Of a stretch of 64,000 nt of DNA, positions 11,856 to 21,776 are shown one piece after another. The position numbers and the translations under genes were made by a program. Every line of letters begins with the position of its first letter. The stretch's first letter is position 1. This stretch comes from Symsagittifera roscoffensis (Eukaryota; Xenacoelomorpha; Acoela; Convolutidae). The notes under the pieces are model-generated. The model made no database searches. It had not been told where the DNA came from and was given only the letters and a program-made list of their open reading frames with translations. Where the stretch lies: contig NC_087071.1 in the NCBI RefSeq assembly GCF_963678635.1, positions 3,673,624 through 3,737,623 on the forward strand. The letters run 5' to 3'.

Positions 11856-12667
11856 TTGGCCGAAACAGGGACTAAACTGTGCTTAGGGAGAGCTCAAAAA
11901 TTCAATTCGGTCGACCTAACAAAAAAAATTCCTTCCTCGAGAAAACCCTAGATCCTCCCCTGGGTACTAGTTTAGTTTTTTTGTTCCTTCAAAATTACAG
12001 TGATTCCCAATAAAAACCGAAAAAAAACGAGGTACAGTATGTGGCTAATTCTAACAGTAAGCATTTTTTTGTGAATATTGCTGTCGCAACGGGGCTAGTT
12101 AGTCTAGCGGGTATGCATCCGGATACCAGTCCAAAGGCGTAAGTTCAAGTCCCGCGCTGGCTCTTCTTTTTAGAAAATGGGCGGGACAAATTATCTGAGC
12201 ACTAGTTTTGTCAAGGAATAGTACCTTCTCATCAATTGAAAAAAAAAAACAATTTTTGAAAAAAATTCTGACAACGAAAGAAATAATTTCAAACTCGTTC
12301 CGATTCTGTTATAAGTTTGGTTGAAAAATCATCATTGTAGGTCAATTGCATTGTCGCAATTTTTAAATGGAAATTAATCAACAGCTTGACAGGCTATTAC
12401 AGCGGAAACATTTCAAAAATGTCAAACAATGTGTCAACTTGGAACAATTTTTTTCCACAATTTCAACCATTCTTACTATCAGCGACAATCTTTTTACAGA
12501 TTGCACCCGAATTTTTTTAATTTTGTTTTGGCAATATCCAATGACTGGTACGCCAACCAGTCGAAAGACCAACAAACCGAAACTACAATTAGGAATCCAA
12601 CAAGCCAAAAACTAATTTTAATATGCAGCATAAAAACAAATTTCCATTGTCGTTATGCAATTTTTAC
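11856..12667. other. Intron 5 of the aminopeptidase gene
   Basis: The intron spans 11602-12667, its first part belonging to the right repeat arm. Besides the tRNA-like unit at 12092-12171, the non-arm part holds AATTCGGTCGACC-like sequence near 11896 that resembles, in inverted orientation, a segment near 48653. Open frames at 12367-12671 lie in both strands of the intron and show no family resemblance. Confidence 0.5.
12092..12171 (+). ncRNA. tRNA-like pol III unit (tRNA-derived SINE head or tRNA pseudogene)
   Basis: A 72-nt unit whose ends (GGGCTAG and CTGGCTC) pair over seven positions like an acceptor stem. It has an A-box-like TAGTCTAGCGGG, a B-box-like GTTCAAGTCC and a five-T run at 12167-12171 that would stop RNA polymerase III. 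The D and T stems pair poorly and no clean seven-base anticodon loop can be drawn, so I would not call a working tRNA or assign an amino acid. A tRNA-derived SINE head or a decayed tRNA gene fits best. Confidence 0.45.
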
Positions 12668-12766
12668 ATAACTCTTATTTAATTTACGTAGATCTGATGC
12701 AGCTTCAGCTTCGAGATAGGGCGGTTTGTAGATATGGTGGTTTGTTGAATATCTGCCACTCATTGT
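12668..12766 (-). CDS. M1 aminopeptidase, exon 5 (tentative)
   Basis: A 99-nt exon of 33 codons in phase 0 at both ends, between acceptor CAGCATTTAG and donor TAT|GTAAAA. It encodes YLEAEAASDLRKLNKSY near its end, which resembles the family segment YL...AeasDLw that precedes the C-terminal domain. It joins in phase to exon 4 (ending IYLQ) and exon 6. It is about a dozen residues longer than the usual linker here and lacks the usual Trp after DL, so the acceptor position is less certain than the other junctions. Confidence 0.55.
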
Positions 12767-13196
12767 CTAAATGCTGAGAACAACATACGATACTGATAGC
12801 ACTGGTTGATTTGGTTAATACAAATGCGCTCACTTTATTCTTATGCCGACTTCTAACAAGGCCGAGTTTCGAGCAGAAACGAATGTGATCAATTTTTTCT
12901 CTGGAGCTGTTTTCTATTTTTTATCTCATCCGGGTAAAACTCTGGAGCGTATTTGAAATAATTTTGAGTAGTTACCCCAAAATTCTTTATTGTAGGCCAA
13001 TTCAGTTTATTTGTAATTCCACTTAAAATAGCGAACAAACATTTTGAGATGGTACCAAATTTGACTGACCAATTCTAGCCAAGCAGATTAAAGCATAGTA
13101 GTTTGAGTTCAAGATGTTGAAATTTGATTTTTGGGCCAAATGAGTAAAAAAAAAAGCGTAAACGAGTAAATAAGAAATTTGAAAGTAGAACCAAAC

Positions 13197-13341
13197 CTGT
13201 AGATATATGCCCAAACATGTCAAGAGGTTGTTGTGCATGGCCGTGTTCAACATGGAGGCTGCAATTGACCCCTGGGTGTAACTCATCGCGTTAAACACTT
13301 CCATTTCTGCTGTCAGACTGTCCTGGGCTAACATTACGTCT
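13197..13341 (-). CDS. M1 aminopeptidase, exon 4
   Basis: 145 nt, entering in phase 2 (completing an Arg codon begun in exon 3) and leaving in phase 0. The acceptor is CCCAATTAG and the donor CTACAG|GTTTGG. The translation includes FNAMSYTQGSIAASML, the counterpart of the conserved FD.ISY.KGASVIRML helix after the M1 catalytic core, followed by LGIYLQ. Intron 3, upstream, is about 27.9 kb long and contains the whole 18.9-kb LTR element. Confidence 0.8.
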
Positions 13342-14067
13342 CTAATTGGGCAAACAACAATAAAAAACACCTTTGAAAAAATCTTTATGCTCAAAAGAGC
13401 GAAAAAGGTTTGATTGAGGATGAACTGTACAATCCTCCATGATTGATTTAGGAGGAATAAAAGAACTGGTTTTTTATAAATTAACTTAGAGAACAAAATA
13501 AACTGATCTGATCAACCAAAAAAAATTAATTTAAAAAAACTATAAGCAAAATTTTAGTTAATTGACATTATTAATAGGTTTTCCTTTTGAAAATTGTTCT
13601 CAAGCTGTCTATTCTGAGCTTTTGTTTGAAATGAATTTTTTGTACGAGCTCAATTTTCAAAATTAGTACGTAGCTAGGTCGCTAGGAGTTTCTACGGTAG
13701 GTCACTTAGTTGAGGGGGGAGATGGCACGGTAAATCCTTGATTGGTTATGTCAACTAATCAAAGCTCAGAATTCCAACACTCGAAGGAAATAAAAGATAA
13801 TTTCAGTCCTTTTGGGGCAATTTAAAGTGCGATGATTGGTTGAGAATTTTCGCACATTCGGTCTTTTGCGCATTCTGTCGCCCGCATTTGAGAAAATAGA
13901 AAAAAATCTAATATAATGGATTTTTGTGGTCAAAATTATTGTCAATATAACTGAATCCCATCTTATGCTCGGACAAAAAAAATTGAACTAAAAATGGAAA
14001 CAAATCCATTTTTTCTCGCAAAAACATTGCATTATAAATCATTTGAAGTCCGTTATAATGGATTATA
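13342..14067. other. Start of intron 3, unassigned
   Basis: AT-rich intronic sequence. I see no gene. The part from about 13910 contains TTATAATGGATTATA-like words related to the AT-rich repeat family, ending at the TA target of the MITE. Confidence 0.4.
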
Positions 14068-14745
14068 CAGTGCTGATTTAAATTATCCGGACAAAACGAA
14101 CAGAACTTGAATTTTCAAACGCGTTTTTCTCAATTTGGGTTAAGATTAGACAAAAAGTGAACGGAATAAAAATTGCTTAGAATTGCATCAGAATTAATAT
14201 AGTGCAACTTTTTCTCCGAAATTCTCAACCAAAATTTTACCCCCAAAAAGGAGCATTTTTTTTCAATTAATCAAAAATTACGCTGAAACTACCTTGTTAA
14301 TTGATAAGGAATATACATCACAACAAGCCACTGCGCAGCCCAACAAATTTCTAGCAGGGTTGTATCTCGAAAAACCTGTATAAGAGAAAATATTTTCACT
14401 TGATAGTCAATAAATGTGATTTTTACTATATAAAACCCAGAATCTCTGTTAAAAAATACATTTTAAACAATTTATGCAAATTTTTGGAGATTTAACCCTT
14501 GTTAAACTTTGTTGAGCTGCGTAAAAGGCTTCTTTTGATATAATTTTCTCATCAGTTAACAAGTAGTTTCAGCGTAACTTTTGATTAGTGGAAAAAAGCC
14601 AAAATAACCCACGTTAAATCTGATGAAAATCTAAGCAACTTTTGTTTCGTTCACTTTTTGTCTAATCTTAACCCAATTTCAGAAAACCGCGGGTGAAAAT
14701 TCAAGTTTTGTTCGTTTTTTTTCCGGATAATTTAAATGAGCACTG
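14068..14745. mobile_element. Tc1/mariner-type MITE, 678 bp, with long terminal inverted repeats
   Basis: The element starts CAGTGCTGATTTAAATTATC and ends with a matching GATAATTTAAATGAGCACTG, and is flanked on both sides by TA. The inverted repeats run inward for at least 250 bases on each side, covering TTGGGTTAAGATTAGACAAA and GCTTAGA...CATCAGA landmarks, so most of the element is two facing arms. No transposase frame is present, so it is non-autonomous. A related, internally shorter copy is at 55825-56217. Confidence 0.85.
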
Positions 14746-16464
14746 TATAATACGTAGAAAACAACACTAAATTGGTTTTTTCTTTCACTTCAGTTTTGTT
14801 TCGCGTCGTGCAACATTTTGCAAGTAATTCTGCAGTTATCAAATCAAACTTTGCAAATTGTTGAATGGTACAGAATTCAATCATTGAGTAACAAAAAAAA
14901 ATTAGCGAAAATATCGAAGTTGCGCGGAAAAAATTAATTTGAACAAATAGAAAAGAATTTTTGTGCCCTTGAAAAAAAACGATTATGATTGAGTTCCATT
15001 GTCATTGTCAATTAAAGTGAAAAACAAATAAATCTAATTGATTAAAAGTGGATCCTATTGCCTCCAAACACAAATCGTAATCATATAGTCCATTTTCAAA
15101 TGACGATTATCGATTTTTTTCACTTTTGTGGACACTGACAATTTGAAGGATTTTTTTTCTCAATTTTCAGTTGCAATATCACTTCCATGCTCAAATAAGC
15201 ATTTTTCAAGTTTTTCATACCAAAACAGCAAAAATGCCTGAATTTTTTGTGCGAATCCAAATTTGGAAGTTTTGAAGTTTTGATTCTATAAAAGACACTT
15301 CAGACCGTCAAAAAAAGTCTCTTCAAACGGCCAAATTTTGAACAATTGTTGAATAAACATTTCCTAGCCATATACAAAAATTTGAGGCTCCTGTTCATAG
15401 ATATGAATGATCTGTGAAAAAAATCTCACAATGATTACCCAAAAGCGGAGTATCTGTGAGGTTTCATCCCTTCAACCAAGGGGAGTTCCTGTGTTAGTAA
15501 ATCACTGATTATTGCGTTTACGGACAAAACCCAAAAATTTTTAGCGAAATTTGATAATAATTTTTTGATATATTGAAAAAGGTTTGTCATAAAATTTTCT
15601 CTATGAAAAATGCTTACCGTAGAATTTTGTTACCTGTTGTACGTATCGAATTGTAGAAAGTTGTACGAGAAGCAATTCGCCATATATTAGAACAGTATGA
15701 CAAGCTTTTTTGGTCAACCCGGGTATTTTAAGACATCAAGTTACTTTTTCTTGGAACATAATCTTTCTCACAGTTTCAATTTGACAAACTAAGAGTTATT
15801 TTTCTTACTTGACATTCATTTGGCTAGAGCTCTTTAAAAGAAGAAGAATGAGTTTAATTAGGTGAGTACTTAATCACTAAAATATTAGATAAAAAAGTGA
15901 ACAAGATCACTCCGAAAGAGTGGACTAAGTTGAAGGTCAAACAAAGACTGTTGAAAAATTAGTCAAAGTGAATGATCTAAAATCAGATTACAATAATTCC
16001 TAGACTAAGAATTAAAAATGAAAAATTTTGAAGAGGCAAATATAACTTTAATTAAATACATTAACTCTTTTCCATCGAGCAAAAAGAGGACCCGGGTAGA
16101 TAAACCGTTCAAAAACCGCTCAAACCGCTCAAATCTTGCTTCAAATTAGGTGAAAAATCTCGACTCGGGGAAGGAATTAATATGTTGTACAGACTATGTA
16201 AAGTCAGAATACAGAACAATGACTATTCTTAAGTAGGGGAGTGTGATTAGGAAGTTTATGAAGTTTATGGCTGTCAAATTGAGAAAGAGTATCAAAATAA
16301 GCCAAATCTTCTTCTACGAAAAGTGCTGTGAAAACATCGGACTCTGTGTCATTATCTTCTGGTATCTATGTCACAAGCTGATCCGTAGAACTTTTTAAAA
16401 GTGACTTGTGTGATGTATCAGTTGGACTGATTGTCCTTTATACGTCAGTACAGACAGGAGTGTT
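14746..16464. other. Intronic sequence, mostly unassigned
   Basis: No gene is recognised. It contains a short repeat near 16109-16175 with AACCGCTC words and TTGCTTCAAATTAGGTGAAA, which recurs inverted near 47832-47945. Confidence 0.45.
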
Positions 16465-17491
16465 TTAATCGAACTGAACATTTACAGCGGCATTATCTTC
16501 TGTGCTGTCTTCGATAAAGCCTGAAATATCTGTCGATTGATTGACTAAGGATAGGGTTGTTGGGCGATCCGAGATCCGATTTGATCTATAAAATCTTTTA
16601 AATATCAATTTATAAAACTTTTTGTTGGGCCCAGATTTTTTTAAATATCTGCGTACGGCTATAGGGGATGAATTACCCGAACGACTGGCGACCTCCATGT
16701 CTCCCGAGGAATCCACGATTTCAAACCTTGGTTTATCTCCGGCAGCTCATTCTTGATTAACCGGAGTGTTTTCGGGTTCGGCCAGTATCGTGTCCTGAAC
16801 GAGGAGTTGAGAGTTGCTTTCACTGGAGTCTTCTGGTATGACCGAGATTGAGTACTCGTTTGTTTGTGGTACGTCTTAATCCCAGATTCAATCGTAAAAT
16901 TTTTTTCTCGAGACAATTTTATCTGGCTTTAATATAGAGGCTTAAATAGAGGCTACTCTTCATCGACAAAATATCCCTTCCTTCTTGAATCTTTAAAAGA
17001 GAAAACCCCCACAGATCCTTCTTAATTGCTAAAATTTGATGTTTCCGAAAGAATAACATAAGACTCGTCGCAAGCAAAATAAACGGATGTTTAGTTCTTC
17101 TTTGCCCGAGAACAACAAATGGCGGTCCTCTACTGGAGTTCCTTGGCGTCCTAGCTTGTCTGGTTTGAGACTAATCTCGCGGAGTAGATTTGATTTCGGT
17201 TTTGGTTTTGGTTTTGGCTTGTGGCTTCCTTTGATTGGCGATAAGAAGGAGTAGTGTGGCATTTAATGGGTGGATGTATTCTTTTTTGTCACTTTTCTGT
17301 GGATGAGAAAGTGAGTGGTTATAACAAAACAATTTTTTCATAGCTATATCCGATTTACCAATAAGTTTTCCACTGGAAATATTAATTGTAGAGTTGGACG
17401 AGTTTACTGGTTTACATTCAGCTCTTCCAAGGACGCTAAAATCAGTACACGGATTCTCAAGAGGAATTCTGCTGTTTGAATTCCCTGCCAT
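16465..17491 (-). pseudogene. Decayed Ty3/gypsy-like pol fragment (RT N-terminal part)
   Basis: Broken minus-strand frames. The piece at 16659-16916 ends with LKSWIPRETWRSPVVRV, which matches the start of gypsy-type reverse transcriptases (...L..G.I..S.SPW.SPVV.V). The pieces upstream (17029-17491) overlap in different frames, so at least two frameshifts are present. I read it as the downstream remnant of the same old minus-strand element whose integrase pieces lie at 37458-40737, now separated by satellite expansion and by the young LTR insertion. The order of pieces is not that of an intact element, so rearrangement has occurred. Confidence 0.5.
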
Positions 17492-17689
17492 TTTTGTCTG
17501 GTCCTCTAGCCTTCATCCGACGGATTACGGTTTATCTGTGGTAACGGCTTGTTTGTGTAATCACTCTCAACTCGGTCATTTGTTCCACAGCTTAAAGCTT
17601 CATCTTTTGAGATGATTGATTCTAAATTGTATATGATGTCAAGAAAGTTATTTGAAGCCAACGATTTCCAAACAATGTCTGGATTTCTT

Positions 17690-17959
17690 CCGCAATGTAT
17701 TTCGAAAGACAATGTATTTCTTCCGCAATGTATTTCTTCCGCAATGTATTTCGAAAGACAATGTATTTCTTCCGCAATGCATTTCTTCCGCAATGTATTT
17801 CGAAAGACAGTGTATTTCTTACGCAATGTATTTCGAAAGACAATGTATTTCTTCCGCAATGCATTTCTTCCACAATGTATTCCGAAAGACAATGTATTTC
17901 TTCCGCAATGTATTTCTTCCGCAATGTATTTCGAAAGACAGTGTATTTCTTACGCAATG
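17690..17959. repeat. 16/17-bp satellite array, left part
   Basis: Alternating units AATGTATTTCTTCCGC (16 bp) and AATGTATTTCGAAAGAC (17 bp), with variants such as AATGCATTTC and CTTACGC. The array continues at 36860-37430 on the other side of the LTR element, which split it. Because the units lack stop codons in several frames, long overlapping open frames appear on both strands. These are by-products. Confidence 0.92.
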
Positions 17960-18367
17960 TGAGTTAGGACTGGAGTGTAACTCATAGAGTAATTTCGGAT
18001 AGGGTACACCGTCTGCTCGTCACGCTATCTTATTTTCGGCCGGATAGATTCGTGCAACTTCTTAGTCTAATACCGATCCTAATCTTACTCTTATACTATC
18101 TAGTCTCAGGTTGTTTAACTAGTCTCTGCTAGGCTCAATAGATCTAGGGTATACTGGTTTATTGCGGCTGCTGAAGTGCTCGGGAGAGTCCAACTAATTT
18201 CTAAGTTAAATTCAAATCTCTCTGGTGCTGAAATTACAAGTAACTTCAGCACTTACAAATAAGTGGGTTGTTAGTTAGATGGATCATGATTGGTTAATAT
18301 TAAATACTTTACATTGGTAAAACATTTAATTTATCCAATCATAAAATATAGTTTAGATCAGGTTCCA
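17960..18367 (-). repeat. 3' LTR of the 18.9-kb element
   Basis: 408 bp, the same as 36452-36859 by eye. On the coding strand it reads TGGAACC...AACTCA. It contains a near-perfect palindrome at 18225-18252 (GTGCTGAAATTAC, two bases, GTAACTTCAGCAC, with one mismatched pair) that could fold in RNA or bind a dimeric factor. Confidence 0.95.
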
Positions 18368-18381
18368 CCCATCCGGGTTTT
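18368..18381 (-). promoter_or_regulatory. Possible polypurine tract (weak)
   Basis: On the coding strand the bases just upstream of the 3' LTR read AAAACCCGGATGGG. This is where a polypurine tract should be, but the run is interrupted by C and T. The position supports it; the composition only partly does. Confidence 0.3.
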
Positions 18382-19982
18382 ACAGAGTTTTTTAGAACAG
18401 TTCTTTTGTAGTTCAAGGATGGATGATGGACGTTGGTATTTGGCGAACATCATTTTTCTTTTGTTTCCTTTTTGTTAAGGAAGTTCCAGGGATCTGGAAT
18501 TGAGGACACAAGACGTTGTGTTCTTCTTGTGACAACGACTGAGTCTCTGCAACAGCATCAATTCTGGTTTCAGAATGGTTGGCTATGTCAGGTTTTTCTG
18601 TTCTTCGGAGAGAACTTCTTTTGTGTTTGATCTAGCTCGGGAATGGCGTGGAGATTGTGCGTGGAGGGGATGCCTGGTTACTCGGATCTGTACGTATACT
18701 TGAACATCGAGGTGGTCATTGGTCTAGTTCAATGAAGTCCTTTTCTGCGAGGTCAAGTCGTACTCTAAATCCTTTGAGTTGTGATTGTGAGCGGCATATC
18801 GATTATAGTTGGTCATTCTCTCTCGAGTGTAGTGAGGTCGTCTTGTCTTTTGATGTTCGTCCTTGGTGTTGTATTCTGATCTATATATTGCATCATGTGA
18901 TTTTACATTTTATAAAACTTTTATTAATTTAATATTTTTTAATTATGATTTTAGTTAGTTGTTTTCACAAAAGCTTTTTGTTTTAGTTCGGTTATTTTGA
19001 AGAGTTACTCACCCTTGAGTAGCTCTTATTAAAAATAAAGGTGTGGTCACAAAGCGTGGATGTAGCACGGTGGGTTAGGCCGGCTATAGAGCATGCTCAG
19101 GACGTCCTTTCCTGGTGGGTTAGGCCAGGTGTGGGAGTATGATTTCATGCGGTTTTTATGAGGGGTCCTGTTATGTGACAACATTTTATGTTGGGTTTGT
19201 TGTGGTTTTACTTATGTTTTGTTGGTTATGTACTTTTTCCAAAAAGCAAATTGTTTGTGGTATGGGTTTGTCTTTTGACTTTTTTGTGTTTTATTATTTC
19301 TTTCTAAGACTTTGTAATAGTCTTCAAAAGAATAAATTATCCAGTTTTAAACTGGGTTAATCCGGTTTGGGTACCGTTGGTTTCCTTTTCTTAGTCATGC
19401 TGTTATTTTATGATTTGTGGTATTTAGTAAGCTGCGTTGGTTAGTTTTGTTTAGTATATGATTCCTTTCCAACCGGGTTAAAGGAAAGTTTGAAACTTGT
19501 TATTATTTGTTAGAGTTGTTGAGTGTGAAAACTTGAAACTGAAACTCATTATTTTAAACAATTCTTCGTGGGCGAGCTGTGCGAGTGTGGATAGAATTTC
19601 TGTGCGAATGAATGAAAATATCAAAAGGTTAGTACTGCAATTGCATTTTATTAATTTACTGCATAGAATTTGGAAATTTACTGCTAGTAATGGGGGAATT
19701 TTAAGATACAAATTTTCATCATATGTAGATTTACTGCTTTTAGGGGAAAATTTTATAAATTAATTTACTGCATTGGTATTATATTTATTTAATTGTTGGT
19801 GCAAAAGTTAAATAGGGTTTTAAATAGTTTTGAAGAAGTTTGCTATTTTTTATTTTTCTTTTGTGAATTTTTCAGATGATTGAAGATGAAGGCTAAAAAT
19901 CTAAAGAAAACATGAATAAGGAATGGTGAGTTTTTCAATATTTTAATTAGTTAGTAATATTCATTTAGTTCATACTTACCTG
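18382..19982 (-). other. 3' non-coding region of the LTR element
   Basis: About 1.6 kb between the last long frame and the 3' LTR, unusually long for this position. It contains two copies of GGTGGGTTAGGCC near 19069 and 19113. The small frames on either strand show no family resemblance. It could hold an RNA signal or a lost gene, and nothing in it is decisive. Confidence 0.5.
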
Positions 19983-21776
19983 TTAGTCGTCGGGGAAAAA
20001 ACCGTGGGGGAAGATATCGTGAATTAGTTCTGAAGTTGTTAGTAGTTTAGCTAAGATGCGGATGATATTTTTAGTTTGAAGTAGTGGCCAAAGCAATTGA
20101 AGTGCCTTAATAGTGGTTAGTTCTTCAGTGCCTACTGCAAACTCATAAGGTGTGTTTTGGATTAAGTTATATAACTTGTGGTTAAATTTAGTGTTGTGGA
20201 TGAATTCTAAAATGGGGATTTCTATAGGCTGTACAAACTCGTGCGGGATAAGGAAGGGTCGGGATTCTTCTGCGTTGAAGGTCTTGGTGATGGGGCAGAA
20301 AATATACATTTGGGTTATGGGGTCATAATTACGAAGAATACCATGAAGGTTAGTATTTTTAATACAATATGTGAAATTTAGGAAATACGGTGAAGTGTAT
20401 TTTGAATTGATGAATTGAAAGCGATGGTGTGGTTGTCTAGAGGGTGTGTGGAGGTCAAAGTGATTTTGGATGAAACGATAGTAACTGTATGTATGTGTTT
20501 GTTTAGTTCGCAACATAATATCGTGTGAGCAGTGTAAATCTCTTTCGTGTGGTGCAAGGAAATGAAAGGTTAGTGAAAAGATTTGGAAGCGTTCTTTAAA
20601 ACTTTCGTACGCTTGTGTGCTTGTTAGTGCTTCTGAAATAATGTGATCAAACTTTCGGTCGAAGATGTTTAGTGTAAATACATATGGTGTCTTGATGAAA
20701 AATTTCTCGGTGATTTGTGGGTTAGCGAAGCGATCGTCGTCTAAGAATTGATCTTGGTTAGCTCTGATGATGTTGTGATCATAGTATTCTAGTGTGTATT
20801 CGTTAGCTCTAGGTGCAGTGTGTATTTTTAGTGATTTTTTATATCCAACGTAAGTAAATTGTCTAGCGGTGAGTGGTGTAGTTAGTCGATATAGCATGTC
20901 TTTGTTTCGGTCTATATCAATGGATGTGTTAGTTAAAGGTAAGCAAAGAGGGTTAGTGAAATGATAGTATGAGGTCCAAGAGAGAGTGGGCATTAAAACG
21001 TATTCGTCTACAAAGTTGCGTGTTTCGTTAGCGTCATGAGGGGTGTTTAAGGTGTATTGTGGAAATGAGGGTAAAGTGATGGCTAAAAATTCTCTAGTGT
21101 TAGTATGTTGGGGGTGGTTGATGTATTCTCGGGCTGTTCCTGGTTTTGCTGGGAAAGGATGGTTGGGGAACTTTCTTTTAAAAGTGCGATAAGCTCTATT
21201 AGTGTTGAGTGAGGATTCAGTTGATGTGGATGATGGTGCTAATGATTCGGTATAATTTGAAGAGGGTGTAGGGGGATTGGATGAATTTGTAGTGGAGGAG
21301 ATTTGGTTTATGGTCGGGGTGTTAAGGTGGTAGGGTTGTTGTTGGAGGGTAATAAAATTGTCTAGCTCTGGGGAGATTCGGGGGGTGTCTGGAGATGATT
21401 GGTCAGAATGGTATGAGGAGTAGGTTGGGGTAACTTGGGAAGCATAAGAGGGTGTAGGAGTGATTGGGTCAGGGTTTTTTGATAATATGGGTTGAAAAGG
21501 AGGTTGAGAAAAATGAGAAGGGTTATGAAAATTATTGGATGGAGATGGTTCTGAGTCGGCAAATTCGTCGGGGGTTTCAATATTCGGGTTATTTAGCTGT
21601 GAAATGGAGTATAAAACTGAAATTTGTGAGTTAGTGTCGGAATTCATGCCTGATGTTACATTGCTAGATGGGAAATCGGGTGGCGGAAAAGCAAAAAGTG
21701 GTATTATTGGGATTGAAGAGGTAAGGTTGGTTGGATGGGAATTTGATCGATGGAGTGATCCAAGTTGGCGGCTCAT
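19983..21776 (-). CDS. 597-codon protein of unknown type, last gene of the LTR element
   Basis: The ATG at 21776 overlaps the TGA of the preceding 872-codon frame (ATGA), which suggests coupled translation by termination-reinitiation. The first roughly 200 residues are rich in Ser, Thr, Pro and Asn and look disordered. From about residue 200 the protein becomes mixed and aromatic-rich (RTFKRKFPNHPFPAKPG, then LHCSHDIML, then PYFLNFTYCIKN) and looks like a folded domain. I see no signal peptide or clear membrane segment. I do not recognise the family. Retroelements of this group do not usually carry a gene after the envelope position, so it may be an accessory or regulatory protein, or a captured host or viral gene. 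Confidence 0.8.
   Translation of the reverse strand: MSRQLGSLHRSNSHPTNLTSSIPIIPLFAFPPPDFPSSNVTSGMNSDTNSQISVLYSISQLNNPNIETPDEFADSEPSPSNNFHNPSHFSQPPFQPILSKNPDPITPTPSYASQVTPTYSSYHSDQSSPDTPRISPELDNFITLQQQPYHLNTPTINQISSTTNSSNPPTPSSNYTESLAPSSTSTESSLNTNRAYRTFKRKFPNHPFPAKPGTAREYINHPQHTNTREFLAITLPSFPQYTLNTPHDANETRNFVDEYVLMPTLSWTSYYHFTNPLCLPLTNTSIDIDRNKDMLYRLTTPLTARQFTYVGYKKSLKIHTAPRANEYTLEYYDHNIIRANQDQFLDDDRFANPQITEKFFIKTPYVFTLNIFDRKFDHIISEALTSTQAYESFKERFQIFSLTFHFLAPHERDLHCSHDIMLRTKQTHTYSYYRFIQNHFDLHTPSRQPHHRFQFINSKYTSPYFLNFTYCIKNTNLHGILRNYDPITQMYIFCPITKTFNAEESRPFLIPHEFVQPIEIPILEFIHNTKFNHKLYNLIQNTPYEFAVGTEELTTIKALQLLWPLLQTKNIIRILAKLLTTSELIHDIFPHGFFPDD

Noticed and set aside
12092-12163. Functional tRNA gene
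   Set aside because: The D and T stems do not pair well and no standard anticodon loop can be drawn.
12367-12671. Overlapping frames on both strands in intron 5
   Set aside because: They overlap each other and the predicted exon 5 donor, and show no family resemblance.
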